A stretch of 11,584 nucleotides of DNA. It comes from Mailhella sp. GTDB taxonomy: Bacteria; Desulfobacterota; Desulfovibrionia; Desulfovibrionales; Desulfovibrionaceae. Below are positions 5,500 to 11,584 of this stretch, in pieces. Position 1 is the first letter of the stretch. Every line of letters begins with the position of its first letter. The stretch spans positions 1 through 11,584 of the forward strand of contig JAHHTE010000052.1 in assembly GCA_020024815.1 (NCBI GenBank), in the 5' to 3' direction. The notes under the pieces are model-generated. The model worked only from the letters and a program-made list of their open reading frames with translations. It did not search any database and was not told the origin of the DNA. The translations under genes were made by a program, and so were the position numbers.

Positions 5500-6018
5500 T
5501 TAAATTTCTATTTCATTAATGGAAGGTAATGATCTATATTTTTCGGCATAATCTAAACCATAACCTACAATAAAACCATCATTGATATGAAATCCAACAA
5601 AGTCAATAGGAATAGATTTTTCACGACGTGCTTTTTTGCTGATAAAGGTAGCAACTTTTATACTTTTTGCTTTTCTAGCTGTAAACTGATGAAGTAAAAA
5701 CTCCATAGTTAAGCCTGTATCAATAATATCTTCTACAATTAAAACATGTTTTCCTTCTACACTTAATTCAATATCCTTAGTAAAGGAAATTGTTTGAGAG
5801 GATTTATCAGCATTTCCATAACTTGCAACACGAACAAAATCTATTTCATGTGGACAAGTTATATTTCTAACCAAATCACTAAAGAATAAGAAAGCACCTT
5901 TTAAAGTACAAACAACAATAAGAGGTTCATTTTGATATACTTGAGAAATTTCTTTGCCAAGTTCACGAACTCTAGTTTGAATTTCTTCTTCGGAGATAAG
6001 TTCTTTTAATTTATGCAT
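5500..6018 (-). CDS. hpt: Hypoxanthine phosphoribosyltransferase
   Basis: Purine salvage enzyme that joins hypoxanthine (and often guanine) to PRPP to give IMP or GMP in the cytoplasm. From the ATG at 6018 the protein has 172 residues, the usual size. It carries TLKGAF (38-43), the SYGN segment (67-69 region), the PRPP-binding signature VLIVEDIIDTGLT (92-104) with its acidic pair Glu96-Asp97, KKARRE (128-133) and the C-terminal VGYGLDYAEKYRSLP (151-165) that closes on the purine. I chose ATG 6018 over the in-frame GTG at 6030 because GAGGA lies a proper distance before the ATG and overlaps the GTG codon itself. The ribosome site falls between the tlpA stop (13 bases upstream) and the ATG, so the genes are tightly coupled. 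Confidence 0.95.
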   Translation of the reverse strand: MHKLKELISEEEIQTRVRELGKEISQVYQNEPLIVVCTLKGAFLFFSDLVRNITCPHEIDFVRVASYGNADKSSQTISFTKDIELSVEGKHVLIVEDIIDTGLTMEFLLHQFTARKAKSIKVATFISKKARREKSIPIDFVGFHINDGFIVGYGLDYAEKYRSLPSINEIEI

Positions 6019-6031
6019 GTATTTCCTCACT

Positions 6032-6499
6032 TTATTTTGTTAATCCATAGTTAATAGCATCAACTAAATCTTTTTTATTCATTAATCCAGTTTCTGCAAG
6101 AACAGCATTTCCATCTTTTCCATAAATAATGGTAAAAGGAATACCTTGAACCATGTAAAATTGTGCTAATTCACCAGAATCATGGAATGTATCATAATTA
6201 ATATTCATTTTTTTATTGAAACTTTTCATAATTTCAGGGCTATCATCAAGATTTAGAGCAATCATTTTAAGGGAATTTTTATCAAATTCATTTCTAACTT
6301 CAATAAAAGCAGGAATTTCTCTTCGGCAAGGAGTACACCAAGATGCATAAAAATTAATAAGAACAACTTGTTTTCCTTTACTTTCTGAAATAGTATTAAG
6401 TAGTTCTGTAAGAGTTAATGTTTCTTTTGCATAACTTATATTAGGATTTATTATGCTAAGAAAAGCAAACAAGATTAATGTCTTATACAAAAATTTCAT
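6032..6499 (-). CDS. TlpA/ResA-like thioredoxin-fold protein, exported
   Basis: Probable thiol-disulphide oxidoreductase acting outside the cytoplasm. From the ATG at 6499 it has 155 residues. These comprise a signal peptide or N-terminal anchor (1-24: KFLYK, a hydrophobic core, then NISYA with likely cleavage after Ala24), the thioredoxin fold with active site WCTPC (54-58), and the cis-proline GIPFT (Pro121). The TlpA/AhpC-type strand LKMIALNLDD follows the active-site helix. An upstream in-frame TTG (6505) is rejected because the ribosome site AAGGA (6510-6506) would abut it; the spacing to the ATG is 6 bases. It is first in an operon with hpt and the zinc-ribbon gene, behind a good promoter. 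Reducing c-type cytochrome apoproteins is a typical role of this family but is not shown here. Confidence 0.88.
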   Translation of the reverse strand: MKFLYKTLILFAFLSIINPNISYAKETLTLTELLNTISESKGKQVVLINFYASWCTPCRREIPAFIEVRNEFDKNSLKMIALNLDDSPEIMKSFNKKMNINYDTFHDSGELAQFYMVQGIPFTIIYGKDGNAVLAETGLMNKKDLVDAINYGLTK

Positions 6500-6526
6500 G
6501 AACAATCCTTATAAATAATTTAGCAA

Positions 6527-6555
6527 TTTATATATTACATAAAAAAAATATGCAA
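6527..6555 (-). promoter_or_regulatory. Promoter of tlpA-hpt-zinc-ribbon operon
   Basis: On the minus strand TTGCAT (6555-6550), exactly 17 bases that include a run of eight T, then TATAAA (6532-6527). Predicted start about 6520, giving a leader of about 20 bases to the tlpA ATG. No intrinsic terminator is visible between metH and this promoter. Confidence 0.65.
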
Positions 6556-6576
6556 TGAAATAGTATAATAAAAATC

Positions 6577-8994
6577 TTATTTTAAAAGTTCTTTTGCAAC
6601 TCTAACAGCTTCAACAGCATCAACAGAATATCCATCAGCACCAATGCTTTTAGCATATTCAGGAGTTACAACTGCACCACCAACCATAACTTTACAATCA
6701 AGATTTTTTTCTTTTACTAATTTTATTGTATCTTCCATTCTTGGCATTGTTGTTGTCATAAGAGCAGACAAACCTATTATTTTTACTTTATGTTTTTGTG
6801 CTTCTTCAACAATAATTTCAGCTGGTATATCTTTTCCTAAGTCAATAACTTCATAGCCATGATTTGATAAAAGCAAGCCTACAATATTTTTTCCAATATC
6901 GTGAATATCACCTTGAACGGTTGCAAGGAGAATTTTAGGTCTATTATTATTTTCTCCACTTTCTTCAAGAAGAGGTTTTACATGGGCAAAAGCTTTTTGC
7001 ATTGTAGATGCAGAACGGAGAAGTTGAGGTAAAAAATATTCTTTTTTTTCATATAAAACTCCAACTTGTTGAATAGCAGGAATTAAACGTTCTCGAACTA
7101 ATGTAAAAGGATCGGCTCCATTTTTTAATTCTTCATCAACCATTTCAATGATATGATCTTTTGCACCTAGAATAACAGCTTCTTCTAATGTTTTTGCACC
7201 AACTTTAACTGTTTTAGTATTTTTTGTATCTGTTTGGTTTTGAGCTGTCCATTTTGCATAAGAATTTGTAAAGTTTTCAGCATTTGTATCAAAACCAAGT
7301 AAAAGATTAGCACTATCCATTGCCTCGCGAATACGGCTATTTGAGGGATTAGCAATACAAGAAGTTAAACCTGATCCTGCTGCCATTGCAAAGAATGAGG
7401 AGTTAACTAAATCTCGTGCAGGTAATCCAAAGGAAATATTTGAAAGTCCGAGTGTTGTAGGTAAATGTTGCTCATCACACCATTTTACGGTTTCAATACA
7501 AGCTTTAGGTGCAAGAGCATCACTTGCAGCAGTAAGAGCGAGAATATCTACCATAATCATGTTACGTGGAATTTGATATTCTTCTGTCTTTTTAAGTAAA
7601 TCTTCAATAATTTTTATACGTTCAGAAGAAGTTTTGGGAAGATTTGCACCTGTTAATGGAAGTAAAATAAAAGGAGAACCCCAAATTTTACATTGTGGAG
7701 CTAATATTTCCATTTTATTTGCTTCACCACTTATGGAATTGACTAATGCAGAACCGGGGTGAAAAGGTAATGCTTCAATAATTGCTTGTGGATTAGAGGA
7801 ATCAATGCAAAGAGGTGTTTGTACTCTTGCTACAAGATTTTCAATAAGGCTTGGGAGCATTGTTTCTTCATGGACATTAGGTGCACCTACATTAACATCA
7901 AGAACTTTTGTTTCTAAAGCAATTTGTTCATCAGCATATTGCATTGCAAGATCAAATTTTCCTTCTTGTAATTCTGCACTTAAAAGTTTTTTACCAGTTG
8001 GGTTAATACGTTCACCAATCATTACAAGTGGTTGATTTTTTCCAATATGAATAAGAGAAGAACGAGAAGTTAAGCGAATACCATAAGGGATTTGACGGGT
8101 ATTTTTTTCAATTTGTAAAGAAAGAACTTTTGCTTGTAATGCTTTGATATGTTCAGGGCTTGTACCACAGCAACCACCTAAAATAAAAGCACCTTCTTTT
8201 GCAATATAACTAGTTTGTTCAGCAAAAGCATCAGGAGTAAGTCTAAAGACTGTTTCTCCATTAATAAGTTCAGGAAGTCCTGCATTTGGTTCAGCAAAAA
8301 CAGGAATAGAACTACTTGCAAGAAGTTTTTTTACAACAGGAAGCATTTGTTCAGGGCCTGCTCCACAGTTTACACCAATAGCATCAACGCCTAAGTTTTG
8401 CATAGTTGCAGCAAAAACTTCAGGAGTTGAACCAGTAAGGCTAACGCCATCTTCAAAAGTCATGGAAACAAAAATAGGTAAATTGGTTTCCATTTTTGTG
8501 GCAGCAACAGCTGCTCTTGCTTCTGCTAAATCAAATTGGGTTTCAATAAAAATAAGGTCAACGCCACCTTTAACAAGACCTCGCACTTGTTCACGAATAG
8601 CATTAATAAAAAGTTGTGGATCAAGCTCACCTAAAGGACGAAGAAATTTCCCCACAGGTCCAATATCACCAGCAACAAAAAGAGGTTTGCGGGTATTTTG
8701 TTTTGCTTTATTGATAGCATTACGAGCAACAAGAGCCATTTTTTCGTTAAATTCAAGAACATTTAAATTTTCTGGTAGTTTAAAGCTTGTTCCTCCAAAG
8801 GTGGAAGTTAATATAATATTTGCTCCTGCTTCTAGATATGCTAAATGAATTTTTTCTACTATGTCAGGTTGTTCCATGCAAAATTCTGCTGGGTTTGCTC
8901 CATCTGGCATACCTAAAGATTGAAGCATAGTTCCCATTGCACCATCAATAAAAAGTGGTGTTTGTTGCTTTAATAAAGAACGAAGATCTGACAT
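6577..8994 (-). CDS. metH: Cobalamin-dependent methionine synthase without activation domain
   Basis: Transfers a methyl group from methyltetrahydrofolate to homocysteine through cob(I)alamin. The 805 residues hold, in order: the homocysteine-binding barrel (about 1-295, with GAMGT at 18-22 and zinc ligands Cys210, Cys275 and Cys276 in GVNCG and GGCCG); the pterin-binding barrel (about 320-570, with IGERINPTG at 327-335, DVNVGAPN and LGLSNISFG); the helical cobalamin cap (about 600-680); and the Rossmann-like cobalamin domain (about 686-805). Asp696-x-His698-x-x-Gly701 supplies the cobalt ligand His698, with Ser743 and the GG pair at 772-773. It ends there: the C-terminal S-adenosylmethionine activation domain of the roughly 1230-residue E. 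coli enzyme is absent. ATG with AGGAG 5 bases upstream. It is divergent from the sigma-factor gene. The 127-base upstream gap shows no cobalamin or SAM riboswitch. Confidence 0.96.
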   Translation of the reverse strand: MSDLRSLLKQQTPLFIDGAMGTMLQSLGMPDGANPAEFCMEQPDIVEKIHLAYLEAGANIILTSTFGGTSFKLPENLNVLEFNEKMALVARNAINKAKQNTRKPLFVAGDIGPVGKFLRPLGELDPQLFINAIREQVRGLVKGGVDLIFIETQFDLAEARAAVAATKMETNLPIFVSMTFEDGVSLTGSTPEVFAATMQNLGVDAIGVNCGAGPEQMLPVVKKLLASSSIPVFAEPNAGLPELINGETVFRLTPDAFAEQTSYIAKEGAFILGGCCGTSPEHIKALQAKVLSLQIEKNTRQIPYGIRLTSRSSLIHIGKNQPLVMIGERINPTGKKLLSAELQEGKFDLAMQYADEQIALETKVLDVNVGAPNVHEETMLPSLIENLVARVQTPLCIDSSNPQAIIEALPFHPGSALVNSISGEANKMEILAPQCKIWGSPFILLPLTGANLPKTSSERIKIIEDLLKKTEEYQIPRNMIMVDILALTAASDALAPKACIETVKWCDEQHLPTTLGLSNISFGLPARDLVNSSFFAMAAGSGLTSCIANPSNSRIREAMDSANLLLGFDTNAENFTNSYAKWTAQNQTDTKNTKTVKVGAKTLEEAVILGAKDHIIEMVDEELKNGADPFTLVRERLIPAIQQVGVLYEKKEYFLPQLLRSASTMQKAFAHVKPLLEESGENNNRPKILLATVQGDIHDIGKNIVGLLLSNHGYEVIDLGKDIPAEIIVEEAQKHKVKIIGLSALMTTTMPRMEDTIKLVKEKNLDCKVMVGGAVVTPEYAKSIGADGYSVDAVEAVRVAKELLK

Positions 8995-9019
8995 AATTAC
9001 TCCTAATATTTATAATATA

Positions 9020-9088
9020 CTTATATTTCTAGTGATTTTAAAACTTGATAATCTAGGCAATACATACTAAACTATAATTTCTAGTTTA
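9020..9088. promoter_or_regulatory. Divergent metH/rpoH regulatory region with an inverted repeat
   Basis: Signals here are weak except one. TAAACTA (9068-9074) and TAGTTTA (9082-9088) are perfect 7-base inverted arms around 7 bases. They overlap a TATAAT (9073-9078) and a weak plus-strand promoter (TTGATA 9045-9050, 17 bases, TAAACT 9068-9073). On the minus strand TATAAG (9025-9020) could be the metH -10, without a good -35. TTTCTAGT occurs twice (9027-9034 and 9078-9085). The arms are not the CIRCE sequence of HrcA. Confidence 0.35.
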
Positions 9089-9157
9089 AAATATATTTTA
9101 TCATATTTATATATTTAGAATTTGTATAGCAATTTTTATAGCAAGAAAAAGTCTATT

Positions 9158-10315
9158 ATGGAAGAAAAAAATATAATAAAGAAAAAATCAAAAAAAGAAC
9201 TTAAAGAAGATAATGATACTCAAAAAAATATTATTTTAGAGCCAGAACTTCTTCCTAATGATGATAGTTCACATAATATTGATGGAAATGATGTAGAATC
9301 TGATGATGTTTTTGATGTAGATTCTGTTGATGATATTGATACTTCAGATATGAGTGATGAAGATTTATTTGATTCTCTTTCCCAACATGATGAACAATAT
9401 GCTCTTGATAGTCATAATGCTAAAAATGAGCTTATGGTAGTTCCTAATCATTTGCCTGTTGTTCAAGATAATTTGCATCTTTATTTACGAGAAGTAAGTA
9501 AATTTCCTATGCTTGAACCTGATGAAGAAATTGAATTAGCACGTAAAGTACGTGATACTGGTGATAGTAAGGCTGCTTTTCGTATTATATCATCACATTT
9601 ACGTTTAGTTGTTCGTGTTGCCATGGATTTCCAAAGACGTTGGATGCAAAATGTTCTTGATTTAATTCAAGAAGGTAATGTTGGTCTTATGCGTGCTGTG
9701 AATAAATTTGACCCTGATAAAGGGATTAAATTTTCCTATTATGCAACTTTTTGGATTCGTGCGTATATCCTTAAATTTATTATGGATAATTGGCGTATGG
9801 TGAAAATTGGAACAACTCAAGCACAGCGTAAATTATTTTATAATTTAAATAAAGAAAGACAAAAATTATTATCGCAAGGTTTTGATCCTGATGAAAAAAC
9901 TCTTTCAGAGGCATTAGGGGTTTCTGTTGATCAAATAGTTGAAATGCAACAACGTCTTGATACAAGTGATTTATCACTTGATATGCCTGTAAATGATGAT
10001 AATAGCAATAGCTCAAAAATGGATTTTTTGCCTGCACTTGGTCCTGGTATTGAGGCTGGTTTTGCAAGTGAGGAATTATCAGATTTAGTGCGGCAAAGTT
10101 TAAAAGATTTATTGCCTAATTTATCTGATAAGGAATTATTTATTTTAGAAAATCGTTTATTAACTGATGACCCTGTTACTTTACGTGAAATAGGTGAAAA
10201 ATATCATGTAAGTCGTGAACGTATTCGTCAGCTTGAGGCACGATTATTGGTAAAATTAAAAAATCATCTTGGTGATAAAATACAAGATTTTTCAGAAGAC
10301 TGGATACATTCATAG
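9158..10315 (+). CDS. rpoH: RpoH-type (sigma-32 family) sigma factor with acidic N-terminal extension
   Basis: Alternative sigma-70-family factor, most like the heat-shock sigma. From ATG 9158 it has 385 residues: a Lys-rich start (8-16), an acidic Asp/Glu/Ser stretch (34-82), region 1.2 (about 103-135, LHLYLREVSKFPML), and region 2 (147-215) with DLIQEGNVGLMRAVNKFD and FSYYATFWIRAYI. The RpoH box follows as QRKLFYNL (223-230), the feature that separates sigma-32 from RpoD. Region 4 (about 310-370) has the helix-turn-helix VSRERIRQLE (351-360). It is about 100 residues longer than E. coli RpoH, all at the N-terminus. An in-frame TTG at 9122 would add 12 residues but has no ribosome site; the ATG has only a weak purine run (AAGAAAAAG). 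The TPR lipoprotein starts 11 bases after the stop, so the two are co-transcribed. Confidence 0.9.
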   Translation: MEEKNIIKKKSKKELKEDNDTQKNIILEPELLPNDDSSHNIDGNDVESDDVFDVDSVDDIDTSDMSDEDLFDSLSQHDEQYALDSHNAKNELMVVPNHLPVVQDNLHLYLREVSKFPMLEPDEEIELARKVRDTGDSKAAFRIISSHLRLVVRVAMDFQRRWMQNVLDLIQEGNVGLMRAVNKFDPDKGIKFSYYATFWIRAYILKFIMDNWRMVKIGTTQAQRKLFYNLNKERQKLLSQGFDPDEKTLSEALGVSVDQIVEMQQRLDTSDLSLDMPVNDDNSNSSKMDFLPALGPGIEAGFASEELSDLVRQSLKDLLPNLSDKELFILENRLLTDDPVTLREIGEKYHVSRERIRQLEARLLVKLKNHLGDKIQDFSEDWIHS

Positions 10316-10326
10316 GTGGAAAATAT

Positions 10327-11584
10327 ATGAAAAAAATAGTTGGTTTATCATTTTTAATATTCTTACAAGCTTGTGCTACTCAAAATAATATAGATAATTC
10401 TCCACAGTATCTTTTTGCTTTTGAAAAAAAACAAGGACAAAAGTCAGCAGAAAAAACACATGATTTAATTTTATCTAAAAAGTGTAAAAGTAGTTTTGTG
10501 TATTTAGGACTTTTTGAAGCAATTAAACGTGATGATTATGAAAAAGTTGTTCTTTATGCTGATGAATTATCAAAAAATAATCCAGAAGTATTTGCGTTAG
10601 CAGAAGGTATTACATGGCTTTATAATAAAGGCCATTTAAAAGATGCAAAAAGAATTACAGAACAAAGTTTGCATTCTTTACCTAATGAATTGCCATTAAT
10701 TTTAATGTATGCTGAACTTATAGAACAAACAAAAGAAGGAGATAAAGGAGATTTTTCTGCTCCTATTGCTTTATTAAATTCTTATATAAAAAATAATCCT
10801 CAAGATTATAATGGTTATGTAGAACTTGGTGTTTTATATTATAAGATGGGAGATTATAATCAAGCATACAAAACTTTCTTACGTATTCCTGAAAAAAAGA
10901 GAATTAACACTGTTACCATTTATATGGGAATTTGTTTAAAGAAAATGAATAGATATGTTGAAGCAAATCAATTTTTGTTAAAAGCATTAAGGGTAGCTCC
11001 AAAAGATAAAACAGCATTACATCAATTAGGTGAAGTTGCAGAGTTACAACATAATTACCCTAGAGCAAGATATTATTACCAACAAATTTTAAAAGATGAA
11101 CCAACTAATTATGATTATTTATTGAAATTAATTTCTTTATCTTTTAAAGAAGGTAATCATCAAAAAGCTTTTGAATTAGCAAAAAGCAATATGGAATTTG
11201 ATTTTATTGTTGCTGCATCATCTATGCTCATTCAAGAGGGGAGAGCTGATTTAGCGGAAGAGTTATTAGAAAAACTTTCTAAAACTCCAGATGCTCCAAG
11301 AGATTTAATTTACTTACAAGGAGCATTAATTTATGAAGCAGGTAAAGATAAACAAAGAGCTTTATCATATCTTTTACAAGTAACTCCTGAAGATACATAT
11401 TATAAAAATGCTTTAGAAATTATTATTCATTTATATTTAGAACAAAATGATTTTGAACGTGCTATTCCTATTATTAAAAAAGCACAAAAAATTGCTCCAG
11501 AGGAAAGAAATTTTTATGTGTTGGAGTATCATACTTATTTATTTATTGAAGATAATGAAAAAGCCTATGAAGCATTATCAAAAT
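10327..11584 (+). CDS. TPR-repeat outer-membrane-type lipoprotein (partial, runs off window)
   Basis: Function unknown. An uninterrupted frame of 419 codons continues past the end of the window, so the C-terminus is missing. The N-terminus is a lipoprotein signal: two Lys, a hydrophobic core and lipobox L13-Q-A-C16, with Cys16 the predicted lipidated residue. Ala follows the Cys, which does not match the usual inner-membrane retention Asp, so the outer membrane is the more likely site. The rest is helical tetratricopeptide-like repeats: YVELGVLYYKMGDYNQAYKT, IYMGICLKKMNRYVEANQFL with ALRVAPKD after it, ALHQLGEVAELQHNYPRARY, and later copies such as IIIHLYLEQNDFERAI. Such proteins usually scaffold envelope assemblies. 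The ribosome site AGGTGG (10314-10319) overlaps the rpoH stop codon, 7 bases before the ATG, which points to translational coupling with rpoH. Confidence 0.85.
   Translation, partial: MKKIVGLSFLIFLQACATQNNIDNSPQYLFAFEKKQGQKSAEKTHDLILSKKCKSSFVYLGLFEAIKRDDYEKVVLYADELSKNNPEVFALAEGITWLYNKGHLKDAKRITEQSLHSLPNELPLILMYAELIEQTKEGDKGDFSAPIALLNSYIKNNPQDYNGYVELGVLYYKMGDYNQAYKTFLRIPEKKRINTVTIYMGICLKKMNRYVEANQFLLKALRVAPKDKTALHQLGEVAELQHNYPRARYYYQQILKDEPTNYDYLLKLISLSFKEGNHQKAFELAKSNMEFDFIVAASSMLIQEGRADLAEELLEKLSKTPDAPRDLIYLQGALIYEAGKDKQRALSYLLQVTPEDTYYKNALEIIIHLYLEQNDFERAIPIIKKAQKIAPEERNFYVLEYHTYLFIEDNEKAYEALSK

Noticed and set aside
6019..6030. GTG start for hpt at 6030
   Set aside because: The ribosome-binding purines overlap this codon; the ATG 12 bases further in has correct spacing and gives the normal family length.
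6500..6505. TTG start for the thioredoxin at 6505
   Set aside because: AAGGA directly abuts it with no spacer, whereas the ATG at 6499 has a 6-base spacer and begins a normal signal peptide.
9122..9157. TTG start for the sigma factor at 9122
   Set aside because: There is no Shine-Dalgarno sequence upstream, and the added residues match nothing in the family.
8995..9157. Cobalamin or SAM riboswitch upstream of metH
   Set aside because: The gap is short and AT-rich, with none of the conserved boxes or multi-helix structure.
9284..9370. GAT-rich stretch as a tandem repeat
   Set aside because: It lacks a fixed period; it is explained by Asp-rich coding in an AT-rich genome.

Overview
The window is about 30% G+C and reads as ordinary chromosome from a very AT-rich member of the Desulfovibrionaceae (Desulfobacterota). 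I base this on gene content and order: secG-tpiA, a short rubrerythrin, a zinc-ribbon/DUF3426 membrane protein beside hpt, a methionine synthase lacking the activation domain, and a sigma-32-type factor divergent from metH. The low G+C suggests a host-associated, Lawsonia-like lineage. That placement is inference. There are no transposases, phage genes, CRISPR arrays or tRNAs, and I see no convincing undescribed multi-gene system.

Layout: (1) 1-1594, minus strand: tpiA and secG (protein export, glycolysis), then a separately promoted SRP RNA gene (ffs) with its own terminator. (2) 1595-1850: a divergent intergenic region holding a perfect dyad and a consensus promoter. (3) 1851-2954, plus strand: tsaC-like (tRNA t6A synthesis) and a Nudix hydrolase, 6 bases apart. 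(4) 2955-3298: a convergent intergenic region with four hairpins, two of which are inverted copies of one element. (5) 3299-6505, minus strand: in transcription order tlpA-like thioredoxin, hpt and the zinc-ribbon/DUF3426 protein form an operon with a good promoter; a terminator follows, then yigZ and rubrerythrin. (6) 6577-8994, minus strand: metH. (7) 9158-11584, plus strand: an rpoH-type sigma factor and a tightly coupled TPR lipoprotein that runs off the window.

Working together: SecG and SRP RNA both serve protein export. TlpA and rubrerythrin point to thiol chemistry outside the cytoplasm and to peroxide defence in an anaerobe. RpoH probably drives heat-shock genes and may co-express the TPR lipoprotein. 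The most interesting points are the altered SRP RNA core loop, the acidic N-terminal extension on the sigma factor, the yigZ start butting against a terminator with no visible ribosome site, the inverted pair of hairpin elements, and two unassigned dyads between divergent genes. Several starts were moved from the longest open frame on ribosome-site evidence (hpt, tlpA, rpoH).
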